From: Solibacillus merdavium
GTDB lineage: Bacteria > Bacillota > Bacilli > Bacillales_A > Planococcaceae
Direction of reading: 5' to 3'
Length of the DNA: 64,000 nucleotides
NCBI RefSeq assembly: GCF_014836935.1
Contig: NZ_JACSPW010000001.1
Location: forward strand, 496,001-560,000
Shown here one piece after another: positions 51,556 to 60,228 of the stretch. The first letter of the stretch is position 1. Each line of letters begins with the position of its first letter. The notes beneath the pieces were generated by a model. It saw nothing but the letters and a program-made list of their open reading frames with translations, was not told the DNA's origin and made no database searches. Both the position numbers and the translations under genes were made by a program.

Positions 51556-51915
51556 ATGTTAGTTAGATATAAAAAAGCACTTGAAAAGATTGCTATGGGA
51601 TTGATTTCGTTAATGCCGCAGGAAAAAGACATTAAACGTTTAATGGAAACCATTCACCAATATGAGCAAAATGAAAATTGGACGCTTTTTTTATGGAAAA
51701 AAGGTGACGAATATGTGGGAGCAGTAGGAATCGCGGAAGAAAATGATGCCGCAGTAATTCAACATATTACTGTCATCCCATCCTATCGTGGAGAAGGTGT
51801 TGCCTTGACCATGCTAAGACAGCTCCAAGAGATGGGATTCAAAAATATTCAACCAAACGAAGACACAAGTGCATTTGTCCAAAAGTGTATAACTATACTA
51901 AAAGAAGTCGACTAG
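51556..51915 (+). CDS. ribT: RibT-like GNAT acetyltransferase
   Basis: 119 residues. LVRYKKALEKIAMGLISLMP at the start and the GNAT core ITVIPSYRGEGVALTMLRQL (about 75-94, the R-x-x-G-x-G/A loop as YRGEGVA) match B. subtilis RibT closely. RibT is normally the last gene of ribDEAHT; the riboflavin genes are not in this window. Substrate unknown. Its stop lies inside a shared terminator hairpin. Confidence 0.88.
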   Translation: MLVRYKKALEKIAMGLISLMPQEKDIKRLMETIHQYEQNENWTLFLWKKGDEYVGAVGIAEENDAAVIQHITVIPSYRGEGVALTMLRQLQEMGFKNIQPNEDTSAFVQKCITILKEVD

Positions 51916-51936
51916 TTCAGTCGACTTCTTTTTTTA
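51902..51936. terminator. Bidirectional terminator overlapping ribT and ypuF stops
   Basis: AAGAAGTCGACT (51902-51913) pairs perfectly with AGTCGACTTCTT (51919-51930), then T7. The arms encode the last codons of both convergent genes, which overlap by 4 nt. Confidence 0.9.
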
Positions 51937-52415
51937 AATTGTCTTGCTTCAAGTATTTCTGTGCGGTCTCTAAGCATATGTTTATTGAAAATAAAGTGTG
52001 AATCCATTGGTGTGCATGTACTTATTTTTTGTTGAACCAAGGATTGTAGCTGCTCATTTTTAAGAGGAAGTGCAAATTTCAGAAACGGTTCATTTGCCTG
52101 CATTTTCTGTAATCTATCTTTCAAAATCAAAAGGAGTTGCTTGAAATCAATGTAATCAAAAAACTCGCTTTCTCTATTTTGCTCAAAGTTTAAGACTGCT
52201 TTACTCATCATACGTGTTGCACCATTAAAGTTAGCCCGTCTCCAATGGTACATACTTGTCGCAAGTTGTACATAGCCAACAAGCGGATGAAGCTTTTCTT
52301 TTGGGGCAATCTCTTTCCAATACTCTTCCAATACTTCGTGACATTCAAAGTAGTCCTCATTGCCATTGAAATATGCACAATAATCGATAAACAGTGGGTG
52401 AAACAAAGGATGCAT
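51912..52415 (-). CDS. DUF309 family protein (YpuF)
   Basis: 167 residues, helical, with FIDYCAYFNGNEDYFECHEVLEEYWKE (about 9-35) and YVQLATSMYHWRRANFNGATRM (about 48-69), the DUF309 signature (E-C-HE-LEE-W and H-R-N). It is YpuF by position, between ribT and scpA. Function unknown; the conserved acidic/His residues could bind metal. Confidence 0.88.
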   Translation of the reverse strand: MHPLFHPLFIDYCAYFNGNEDYFECHEVLEEYWKEIAPKEKLHPLVGYVQLATSMYHWRRANFNGATRMMSKAVLNFEQNRESEFFDYIDFKQLLLILKDRLQKMQANEPFLKFALPLKNEQLQSLVQQKISTCTPMDSHFIFNKHMLRDRTEILEARQFKKRSRLN

Positions 52416-52612
52416 TGTGATCTCCTTTCATCTATACTTAAATAGGTTCTGCTTGTTTTTGTAGAACGATGTCGAATAAAAATAACTAGTAAATGCAAAT
52501 TTCAATTATAGCTTAATTTACATATTTATGATAAATTTCGATTCAACTTTTCCGGTAATTATTTTTCTTGAAAAGCGATTAAGGCACAATTGATTAGGAT
52601 AGGTGGTATTTT

Positions 52613-53389
52613 ATGTCTTACGAAGTGAAACTAGATGCCTTTAGTGGGCCACTAGATTTATTATTACATTTAATTCATCGCTTGGAAATTGATATCTATG
52701 ATATTCCGATGTCGGAGTTAACAGAACAGTATATTGATCATATCCATGCGATGCAAACATTGGAACTAAACGAAGCAAGTGAATATTTAGTAATGGCGGC
52801 CACATTATTAGCTATTAAAAGCCGCATGCTTATCCCCATTAATGAAGGTGAAATCGATACAGCTGAACTAGAAGTGGATGAAGCCGATCCACGTGAAGAG
52901 CTTGTCGCCCGTTTAATCGAATATAAAAAATATAAGGAAGCAGCTGTACAGCTTCAGGAGCTTGAAACTGAACGCGGGCACGTCTTTACAAAAGCGCCAA
53001 GCGATTTATCTGAATTTATACCGGATGAACAGATGGTACTTTTTGATCAAAATGTAAATGTTTATGACATGCTTAGTGCGTTTCAGAAACTAATGCGCCG
53101 CAAACAATTGAGAAAACCATTGTCCACTCGAGTAGCTAGGCAGGAGATTTCTGTAAAAGACCAAATGCGCTCTGTTGTAAAAATATTAAAAAATTCAGGC
53201 GGAAGAGTAATGTTTACTCAATTGTTTGAAGCAGACGATAAACCAATGCTTGTCTTAACTTTTTTAACATTATTAGAATTGATGAAGCGCCAAATCGTTG
53301 TCGTTGAACAACAAAACAACTTCGACGATTTATCGGTATTACTGCAAAAGGAGGACATAGAGGATGAATTCGAACAAATTATTGAGTAG
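52613..53389 (+). CDS. scpA: Segregation and condensation protein A
   Basis: 258 residues, kleisin family: N-terminal FSGPLDLLLHLIHRLEIDIYDIPMSELT-type helix pair (about 10-37) that binds the Smc neck and C-terminal winged helix (about 190-240) for the Smc cap. Links Smc and ScpB in chromosome condensation. AGGTGG precedes ATG. Overlaps scpB by 26 nt. Confidence 0.95.
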   Translation: MSYEVKLDAFSGPLDLLLHLIHRLEIDIYDIPMSELTEQYIDHIHAMQTLELNEASEYLVMAATLLAIKSRMLIPINEGEIDTAELEVDEADPREELVARLIEYKKYKEAAVQLQELETERGHVFTKAPSDLSEFIPDEQMVLFDQNVNVYDMLSAFQKLMRRKQLRKPLSTRVARQEISVKDQMRSVVKILKNSGGRVMFTQLFEADDKPMLVLTFLTLLELMKRQIVVVEQQNNFDDLSVLLQKEDIEDEFEQIIE

Positions 53390-53951
53390 AATCGAGGCAC
53401 TGTTATTTGTAGCTGGTGATGAAGGTATGACCGTAAAACAATTGACACAATATATAGAAGTGGAACCAATGGATATCGAGGCAGGATTAAGTGAACTCCA
53501 ATCTCAGTATAATGATGACGAAAAGCGCGGAATAGCTTTAAAACAACTTGCTGGAACTTATCAATTAACAACAAAGCCAGAAGTAAACGACACATTGAAG
53601 AAGCTGATTGAAAATCCCACAAATCAAGTATTAACTGCAGCCTCATTGGAGGTATTGGCGATTATAGCCTATAAGCAGCCAATTACACGTGCAGAAGTGG
53701 AAAATATACGGGGTGTTAAGAGTGAACGACCGATAGCCAAGCTAGTTTCACGTGCACTTGTACAGGAAGTGGGACGCGCAGAAGGGACAGGGCGTGCAAT
53801 ATTATATGGAACGACAAAAGAGTTTTTAAATTATTTTGGGTTGAAAAGTATTAAAGAATTGCCGCCGTTACCGGAAGAAGTCGATCAGGAAGATGATCAG
53901 CCTACAGATTTATTTTTAACGAAGTTCCAGGAAACATTTAATCAAAATTAA
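53364..53951 (+). CDS. scpB: Segregation and condensation protein B
   Basis: 195 residues, two winged helices: SRIEALLFVAGDEGMTVKQL (about 8-27) and ASLEVLAIIAYKQPITRAEVENIRGV (about 93-118), the strongest ScpB signature. It dimerises on the central part of ScpA. AAAAGGAGG precedes the ATG. Confidence 0.96.
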   Translation: MNSNKLLSRIEALLFVAGDEGMTVKQLTQYIEVEPMDIEAGLSELQSQYNDDEKRGIALKQLAGTYQLTTKPEVNDTLKKLIENPTNQVLTAASLEVLAIIAYKQPITRAEVENIRGVKSERPIAKLVSRALVQEVGRAEGTGRAILYGTTKEFLNYFGLKSIKELPPLPEEVDQEDDQPTDLFLTKFQETFNQN

Positions 53952-53963
53952 AGGAGTGACTTG

Positions 53964-54938
53964 TTGAAAAAGTGGTTTGTATCTATTGTTATGTTGTTTG
54001 TGTTTTTTAGTAGTACCATGCAAATAGAGGCTGCGGGAAATAGCTATGTTGTTATCGATGCAGAAAACGGCCGTACATTAATGGGGGTCAATGAACATGC
54101 TCGATTGCCGATAGCCAGTTTAACGAAAATTTGGACTGCGTTAATTGTTTTGGAGAATAGTGAACTTTCCGATGAAGTAGTTATTTCAAAAGAAGCTGCA
54201 ATGGTCGAAGGCTCCTCCATTTATTTATTGGAAAATGAGACATATACAATTGACTATCTGCTTCACGGCTTAATGATGCAGTCAGGAAATGATGCGGCAA
54301 CTGCGTTGGCGGAGCATGTGGGTGGATCGGTCGAAGGCTTTGTGAAGCTAATGAATGAAAAGGCTCAGCTTTATCGTCTGCATGAAACGACTTTTACAAA
54401 TCCTACAGGGTTACACAATGAAGCCCACCTTTCCTCAGCATACGATACGGCAAAAATGCTGCAAATTGCGATGATGAACCCGCAGTTCAAGAAAATTGCA
54501 TCCACACAAAATTTTTCGGATGGCAGGCAGTGGAAAAATAAACATCGCCTTATGCATGAAAAAATTGGGGCTATTTCTGGAAAAACAGGCTATACAAAAG
54601 TTGCAGGGCGCACACTTGCGACATTTTTCGAACGGAAACAAAAATCATTTGTTATCGTTACAATCAATGAAGGAAATGATTGGAATGTTCACCGGAATTT
54701 GGCGGACTTTATCGACAAGAATTTTGATCGGGAAACAATTGTAAAAAAAGGGGAATACAAGGCGAATGGATTATCGATAGAACTGGATGAGCCATTACAA
54801 ATGCTTCTTCATAAGAAGGAAAAACCAAACTTTCAGCATATCGTAAAAATTTCAAGACTTAAGGATTCAAATAGAGGAGTATGGCTTTTGTATGCAGATG
54901 ATGTATTAGTCGCCTCCAAATTAGTTACGATAAGGTGA
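53964..54938 (+). CDS. D-alanyl-D-alanine carboxypeptidase, family S11 (DacB/DacF type)
   Basis: 324 residues from TTG 53964, 6 nt after AAAGGAG (the preceding in-frame TTG is too close). Signal peptide about 1-23. SLTK in PIASLTKIWTA (about 50), SGN in MQSGNDAATALAEH (about 108), KTG in ISGKTGYTKVAGR (about 211). It is shorter than DacA/DacB (about 380-440) because the C-terminal domain is reduced. Position after scpB is that of sporulation gene dacB; function in spore cortex is therefore likely but not shown. Confidence 0.88.
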   Translation: MKKWFVSIVMLFVFFSSTMQIEAAGNSYVVIDAENGRTLMGVNEHARLPIASLTKIWTALIVLENSELSDEVVISKEAAMVEGSSIYLLENETYTIDYLLHGLMMQSGNDAATALAEHVGGSVEGFVKLMNEKAQLYRLHETTFTNPTGLHNEAHLSSAYDTAKMLQIAMMNPQFKKIASTQNFSDGRQWKNKHRLMHEKIGAISGKTGYTKVAGRTLATFFERKQKSFVIVTINEGNDWNVHRNLADFIDKNFDRETIVKKGEYKANGLSIELDEPLQMLLHKKEKPNFQHIVKISRLKDSNRGVWLLYADDVLVASKLVTIR

Positions 54939-55153
54939 CCGGATGTATTGTTGGAAAAGCGAAATTTCTTTAATAAGTATTGAAAGTATGCCATAATTTT
55001 TATTCGTTAAGGAAATTTATGGCGTACGTAATGTGGATGACGAGTCATAGATTTAATTTACATCAAATTATTTATAGCAATAAAGGAAAAGTGCAAATTC
55101 GAATGCTGTAGAAGCGTGCGTCTTTGCAGTTTATCAATCAATGAGGTGAACTT

Positions 55154-55897
55154 ATGGAAAGATTACAGAAAGTAATTGCATATGCAGGCGTTGCATCACG
55201 ACGTAAAGCAGAGCAATTAATCGTAGAAGGTAAAGTAAAAGTTAATGGAGTAGTGGTAAAAGAGCTTGGAACAAAGGTTTCAAATTCGGACACGATTGAA
55301 GTAGAAGGCGTAAAGCTTGAAAAAGAGGATAAAGTATATTTCCTATTATATAAACCACGTGCCTATATTTCAGCTGTTACAGATGATAAAGGACGTAAAA
55401 CAGTAACGGATATTTTCAAAAAGCATGTTCATCAACGTATATTCCCAGTAGGTCGTTTGGACTATGATACGACAGGCTTATTATTATTGACGAATGACGG
55501 GGATTTTTCAAACTTAATGACACACCCGAAATTTAAAATAGACAAAACATATATTGCACGTGTTAAAGGAATACCTACAAAGCAAGGGCTAATGAAGCTT
55601 CAAAATGGAATTAAGCTAGAAGACGGGAAAACTGCTCCAGCAAAAGTAAGCATGACAAGTTTTGATGAAAGTGCTGGGAAAGCAATTTGTGAAATTACAA
55701 TCCATGAAGGGCGTAACCGTCAAGTGCGTCGTATGTTTGAAGCAATTGGGACACCGGTTGTGAAGTTAAAACGTGAGCGCTTTGCATTTTTGGATTTAAC
55801 AGGATTGTCGCCTGGGGAATATCGTCAGCTAACAAAGCATGAAGTAAAACTATTGCGGGTACTGGCTGAAACAGGAAAAATAGATTACAACAATTAA
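55154..55897 (+). CDS. rluB: 23S rRNA pseudouridine synthase RluB
   Basis: 247 residues. N-terminal S4 domain (ERLQKVIAYAGVASRRKAEQLI, about 2-23), catalytic Asp in VGRLDYDTTGLLLLTNDG (about 100-117) and EGRNRQVRRMFEAIG (about 187-201), the RsuA/RluB family. It modifies 23S rRNA near U2605 (E. coli numbering). TGAGGTG precedes the ATG. The spmA-spmB genes that precede it in B. subtilis are absent; the 215-nt gap upstream holds only a weak GCCATAA/TTATGGC hairpin at 54990-55023. Confidence 0.94.
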   Translation: MERLQKVIAYAGVASRRKAEQLIVEGKVKVNGVVVKELGTKVSNSDTIEVEGVKLEKEDKVYFLLYKPRAYISAVTDDKGRKTVTDIFKKHVHQRIFPVGRLDYDTTGLLLLTNDGDFSNLMTHPKFKIDKTYIARVKGIPTKQGLMKLQNGIKLEDGKTAPAKVSMTSFDESAGKAICEITIHEGRNRQVRRMFEAIGTPVVKLKRERFAFLDLTGLSPGEYRQLTKHEVKLLRVLAETGKIDYNN

Positions 55898-55956
55898 AAT
55901 AGTGGAAACGTTCATAAATCATTCATAATTAAAATAATTATCATTTTGTAATTATT

Positions 55957-55965
55957 TGCTATAAT
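55957..55965 (+). promoter_or_regulatory. Extended -10 promoter of resA
   Basis: TTTGCTATAATAGG, with TATAAT at 55960-55965 and a TG extension, 39 nt before the resA start, giving resABC its own promoter distinct from rluB. Confidence 0.55.
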
Positions 55966-56003
55966 AGGCAACAGTAGTTGCTAAAAGGAAGGAGGTTTTT
56001 TGT

Positions 56004-56537
56004 TTGGAAAAAAAAAGAAAACGTTCTGTGACACGTGGCATTATACTAGCAATTTTAGCAATAGCGATTGGATATACAGTTTATGGTGCTGTAACGAAAG
56101 ATAAACTAGAGGTAGTAAAGGCAGGGGCACAAGCGCCTGATTTTGAAGTAGTAGATTTGAATGGTGAAAAACATAGATTAAAAGATTACGAAGGAAAAGG
56201 TGTCGTTTTAAATTTTTGGGGAACATGGTGTGAACCATGTGAACGAGAATTCCCTGCTATGACACGCCAATATTCAGCATTTGCTAATAAAGGTGTACAA
56301 ATTATTGCTGTCAATTTTGCACAGTCCGAATTTGAGGTTAAGAAGTATGTTGCCAATATGGGGATGACGTTCCCGGTTGCGATCGACAAAACGAAAAGCG
56401 TATTTACAGCCTACAGCATTGGGCCTCTTCCTACATCAATATTTATTAAACCAGATGGTACTATTGACCGTATTATAACTGGTGAAATGAGCGAGGAAAA
56501 AATCGCACAGTATATGGAGTCAATAAAGCCGGAATAG
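56004..56537 (+). CDS. resA: Extracytoplasmic thiol-disulfide oxidoreductase ResA
   Basis: 177 residues from TTG 56004, 9 nt after GGAGG. An N-terminal signal anchor (about 10-29) is followed by a thioredoxin fold with WGTWCEPCEREFP (CEPC, about 71-77), LPTSIFIKPDG near the end (cis-Pro). It reduces apocytochrome c heme-binding cysteines. First gene of resABC. Confidence 0.94.
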   Translation: MEKKRKRSVTRGIILAILAIAIGYTVYGAVTKDKLEVVKAGAQAPDFEVVDLNGEKHRLKDYEGKGVVLNFWGTWCEPCEREFPAMTRQYSAFANKGVQIIAVNFAQSEFEVKKYVANMGMTFPVAIDKTKSVFTAYSIGPLPTSIFIKPDGTIDRIITGEMSEEKIAQYMESIKPE

Positions 56538-56550
56538 GAGTTTTAACGCA

Positions 56551-58209
56551 ATGAATATAATACTTTGTGAATGCGGGCATGAAAATCCTGAAGGTACTAA
56601 TCTCTGTCAAAAATGTGGATCTCCTTTAACATTGGAGGAAAAAAGCAAAAAAATTGCAGACATGCGGTACGAAGGGACAGCCATTCGTTCAAAAACTTAC
56701 AACAAATCGATTATTGATAAAATATGGAATTTTTTCTCGAGTGTAAAGGTCGGCATTTCACTTATCATAATAAATTTAGTGGCAGCTTCCATCGGGACGA
56801 TTTTACCACAGGAATTTTACGTTAGTGTAGCGACGGATGCAGAGAAGGAAAAATACTATTCAGATGTATATGGCTGGTTTGGAGAAATATATTATGCGTT
56901 AGGGTTATCGGATCTTTATTCTTCCCTTTGGTTCCAAATACTAGTATTAATGCTGGGCGTTTCTATTATTATTGCGAGTATTGACCGTGGTATCCCATTA
57001 CATAAATCTTTAAAAAATCAGCGAGTAAAAAGACATACGAGCTTTATGAAGCGTCAACGCATTTATAGTGAAGGCAAGCCGAGTGAGAATACTGACCAAA
57101 CATTACAGCTTGCTGAACAAACTTTAAAAAATCTAAAATATAATGTACGCCGTGAAGATGACGCGATATTGGCAGAGCGTGGGCGTTTTTCTCGCTATGG
57201 CGCTTATATAAACCATGTCGGACTTATCATATTTATAATAGCTGTTATGCTCCATTTAGTTCCTGGCTTCTACGTAGATGAGTCTATCTGGTTACGTGAA
57301 GGAGAAACACGGGCAATTCCGGGTATGGATGGTTATTTTTTGAAAAACGACCAATTTATATTGGAAACATACGATAATGATCCACAAGGTGAGCAAATTA
57401 AACAAGGAATTAATGTTGTCGCAAAAAATTACCAAACAGATGTTACATTATATAAACAACAGGAAAATGCTGTTCCAGGACAAGCTGAAGATTTGGAAGA
57501 AGTGAAGCAGTTTAATATCCGTGTGAATCATCCATTAAAGCATGAAGGTTATGCAGTTTACCAGATGGACTTCAGGCTGAATGAAATTAAAACAATGGTT
57601 TTTGACTTAACGCTTAAAGAAACTGAAGAATCACTTGGACAGGTTAGTATAGATTTAACAAATCCTCAAGACGAATACTTATTGGATAATGGAGCAAAAG
57701 TAGAATTAATGGGCTTTTATCCTGATTTTTCTGGGTTTAAGGAAGGTGTGCCGCAAACTGCTACACAAACACCGAATAATCCGGCATTTATATTTAAAAT
57801 GAGTACTCCTGAGAAACCAGAAGGGGAAACAAGTTTTGTAGCTATTCAGCAAACCTTGGAGCCAGAAGGTAACAACATGTACAAAATGAAATTTGCAAAT
57901 GTTGAAACACGTCATATGTCGGGCTTAATGGTCCGATACGATCGCACAATCCCTCTACTTATAGTCGGAGCGATTATCTTCATGGTCGGTGTAGTGATTG
58001 GTTCGTATTGGAATCACCGTCGTATATGGATTGAACAGTTGGAAGACGGTACAGTTCGTTTAGCAGCCCATACAAACAAAAACTGGTTTGGTATGAAGAA
58101 AGATTTAGACGTCTTAAAGAAGCATGCCCATATACCACAATACGTAGATCAGCTGGAATCAGAAAATAATGAACATGTTGAAACAGAAAAGGATGGTAAA
58201 ACCTTATGA
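56551..58209 (+). CDS. resB: Cytochrome c biogenesis protein ResB
   Basis: 552 residues. It opens with a short zinc-ribbon-like segment CECGHENPEGTNLCQKCG (residues 5-22), as in B. subtilis ResB-type proteins. Membrane helices about 70-90, 130-148, 217-235 and 470-490 flank a large outside domain (about 240-465) with HPLKHEGYAVYQMDF, the ResB core. Works with ResC as heme handling and ligation machinery. Overlaps resC by 4 nt. Confidence 0.93.
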   Translation: MNIILCECGHENPEGTNLCQKCGSPLTLEEKSKKIADMRYEGTAIRSKTYNKSIIDKIWNFFSSVKVGISLIIINLVAASIGTILPQEFYVSVATDAEKEKYYSDVYGWFGEIYYALGLSDLYSSLWFQILVLMLGVSIIIASIDRGIPLHKSLKNQRVKRHTSFMKRQRIYSEGKPSENTDQTLQLAEQTLKNLKYNVRREDDAILAERGRFSRYGAYINHVGLIIFIIAVMLHLVPGFYVDESIWLREGETRAIPGMDGYFLKNDQFILETYDNDPQGEQIKQGINVVAKNYQTDVTLYKQQENAVPGQAEDLEEVKQFNIRVNHPLKHEGYAVYQMDFRLNEIKTMVFDLTLKETEESLGQVSIDLTNPQDEYLLDNGAKVELMGFYPDFSGFKEGVPQTATQTPNNPAFIFKMSTPEKPEGETSFVAIQQTLEPEGNNMYKMKFANVETRHMSGLMVRYDRTIPLLIVGAIIFMVGVVIGSYWNHRRIWIEQLEDGTVRLAAHTNKNWFGMKKDLDVLKKHAHIPQYVDQLESENNEHVETEKDGKTL

Positions 58210-59390
58210 GTTTAATAGATTTAAGCGGTTATTTACTGTATGTTGCATTTTTTTGTTATTTATTTGGCACATTCCTATTTGGAGGGGCAATTAAAGAAAA
58301 AAATGATACAGCGGCAAGTCGAGCAGACAAATACGGTAAATTAGCAATCACCGTTACAATTATCGGCTTTGTTGCACAATTAGGTTATTTCATAACACGT
58401 TGGATTTATACAGGACATGCACCAGTTAGTAATATGTTTGAATTTACGACAGCATTCGGTATGTTCATCATCTTGTCTTTCATAGTTATTTTCTTTATGT
58501 ATAAAGTGTCTGCATTGGGTGTTGTAGCGTTACCAATTGCACTTCTAATCATTGCATATGCTTCGATGTTCCCGACAGAGGTAAGTCCGTTAGTACCATC
58601 ATTACAAAGTCATTGGTTAACAATTCATGTAATTACGGCAGCAATAGGTCAATCCATTTTTGGAATCAGTGCGGTAGCTGGTCTAATTTATTTACTGAAA
58701 AATGTAAATATGAATGAACGCTCAAAAGAGAGTTTTTGGCTGGAAACTGTTATGTTCTGCTGTGTATTAATTGTAGGTTTCGTGGCAGCTACTGTAACAT
58801 TCAATGTCATGGATTATGAAGCGAAGTATGAATATGTCGATACTTTGGATAAAGTAAGTACTTCAACATATATGATGCCGCCGATTTTTGGTATGAATGA
58901 GTATGTAGAGCTAACAGAGGATCGCATGACTCCATTAGTAGAATTGCCTGCACTGATTGATGCGCGTAAATTAACAACAGTAGTATGGTCCGTTCTATTT
59001 GGTACGGTTATATATATTTTGATCCGCCTCATCTTTAGAAGAAAGGTAGCAACTATGTTCCAGCCGTTGGTAAAGCGAGTAAACTCTACGTTAATGGATG
59101 AAATTGCATACCGTACAGTTTTAATTGCATTCCCAATATTTACGCTCGGAGCACTGATTTTTGCAATGATTTGGGCGCAAAAAGCATGGGGACGCTTCTG
59201 GGGCTGGGATCCAAAAGAAGTTTGGGCACTTGTCACATGGCTATTCTATGCAGCGTTTTTACATTTACGTCTATCAAAAGGCTGGGAAGGTAAAAAAACT
59301 GCCTGGTTAACGGTAATAGGATTCCTAATCATTTTATTTAATTTAGTTGTCGTAAACTTAGTAATTGCTGGGTTACACTCTTACGCATAA
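58206..59390 (+). CDS. resC: Cytochrome c biogenesis protein ResC (CcsA family)
   Basis: 394 residues with about eight membrane helices. The WWD-type heme motif is WGRFWGWDPKEVWALVTWLFYAAFLH (about 332-357), with conserved His in TIHVITAAIG (about 139) and LHLRLSKGW. It carries heme to apocytochrome c with ResB. Starts in the resB stop (ATGA). Confidence 0.94.
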   Translation: MSLIDLSGYLLYVAFFCYLFGTFLFGGAIKEKNDTAASRADKYGKLAITVTIIGFVAQLGYFITRWIYTGHAPVSNMFEFTTAFGMFIILSFIVIFFMYKVSALGVVALPIALLIIAYASMFPTEVSPLVPSLQSHWLTIHVITAAIGQSIFGISAVAGLIYLLKNVNMNERSKESFWLETVMFCCVLIVGFVAATVTFNVMDYEAKYEYVDTLDKVSTSTYMMPPIFGMNEYVELTEDRMTPLVELPALIDARKLTTVVWSVLFGTVIYILIRLIFRRKVATMFQPLVKRVNSTLMDEIAYRTVLIAFPIFTLGALIFAMIWAQKAWGRFWGWDPKEVWALVTWLFYAAFLHLRLSKGWEGKKTAWLTVIGFLIILFNLVVVNLVIAGLHSYA

Positions 59391-59415
59391 AAATATTAAT
59401 ATGTCAAAAAGTTAT

Positions 59416-59450
59416 AAAAGTTCAATCATTTTGGTTGAGCTTTTCTTTTC
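59416..59450 (+). terminator. Terminator of resABC
   Basis: AAAAGTTCAA (59416-59425) pairs with TTGAGCTTTT (59435-59444), one G-U, followed by CTTTTC. A separate promoter for resDE follows. Confidence 0.65.
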
Positions 59451-59451
59451 A

Positions 59452-59474
59452 ATTGTACTTTTAAAAGGTACAAT
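59452..59474 (+). promoter_or_regulatory. Palindrome overlapping the resD -10
   Basis: ATTGTAC (59452-59458) and GTACAAT (59468-59474) are perfect 7-bp inverted arms around TTTTAAAAG. The right arm contains a -10-like TACAAT (59469-59474), 38 bp before the resD start, so a protein binding here would block or control resDE transcription. Confidence 0.5.
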
Positions 59475-59511
59475 GGAGTAGAGAAATAGAGTTTTGAAAG
59501 GGGCAACATCA

Positions 59512-60228
59512 GTGTCAGAAAATATTTCTGTATTAATTGTAGATGATGAAGACCGCATTCGACGTTTATTAAAAATGTATTTAGAACGCGAAGGCTACGC
59601 AGTAGAAGAAGCAGAAAACGGAGAACAGGCACTTTCAATGGCGCTAGAAAAAGATTATCATTGTATTTTACTAGATATTATGATGCCTGAAAAAGACGGT
59701 TTGGAAGTTTGCGCTGAGCTGCGTGAAAAGAAAACAACACCGATTATTTTGTTGACAGCAAAAGGAGAAGAAGCAAACCGGGTTCAAGGTTTTGAACTAG
59801 GAGCTGATGACTATATTGTTAAACCATTTAGTCCACGTGAAGTTGTGCTGCGTGTAAAAGCTATTTTACGACGCTCAGCTGTATTTTCACCAGTATCGAA
59901 TGCATCTTCATCAAAGGATTTAGTTGTATTCCCGCATTTAACAATCGACCACGATGCACACCGTGTAACGGCGGATGGTACAGAAGTAAATTTAACACCG
60001 AAAGAATATGAATTATTATACTTTTTAGCGAAATCTCCTGATAAAGTATTTGACCGTGAACAACTGTTAAAAGAAGTTTGGCATTACGATTTCTTTGGTG
60101 ACCTCCGTACAGTAGATACACATGTTAAACGTTTACGAGAAAAGTTGAACCGCGTTTCTGAAAATGCGGCGAAAATGATTGTAACTGTTTGGGGTGTAGG
60201 CTATAAATTCGAGGTTGTAAATGATTAG
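59512..60228 (+). CDS. resD: Response regulator ResD
   Basis: 238 residues from GTG 59512, 8-10 nt after GAAAGGGG; the in-frame TTG 18 nt earlier overlaps that site. OmpR class: VDDEDR (about 10), phospho-Asp in CILLDIMMPEKDG (about 53), LLTAKGEE, Lys in VKPFSPREV (about 103) and winged helix with DLRTVDTHVKRLREKL (about 196-211). Regulates respiration and low-oxygen genes with ResE. Overlaps resE by 8 nt. Confidence 0.93.
   Translation: MSENISVLIVDDEDRIRRLLKMYLEREGYAVEEAENGEQALSMALEKDYHCILLDIMMPEKDGLEVCAELREKKTTPIILLTAKGEEANRVQGFELGADDYIVKPFSPREVVLRVKAILRRSAVFSPVSNASSSKDLVVFPHLTIDHDAHRVTADGTEVNLTPKEYELLYFLAKSPDKVFDREQLLKEVWHYDFFGDLRTVDTHVKRLREKLNRVSENAAKMIVTVWGVGYKFEVVND

Noticed and set aside
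53218-53646. 142-codon antisense frame across scpA/scpB
   Set aside because: Shadow of two well-supported overlapping genes; no start signals.
55925-55955. Fur box upstream of resA
   Set aside because: AAAATAATTATCATTTT is only a partial palindrome in a very AT-rich stretch and does not reach the 19-bp GATAAT-type consensus.
58814-59236. 140-codon antisense frame across resC
   Set aside because: Shadow of the CcsA heme-motif region; no ribosome site.
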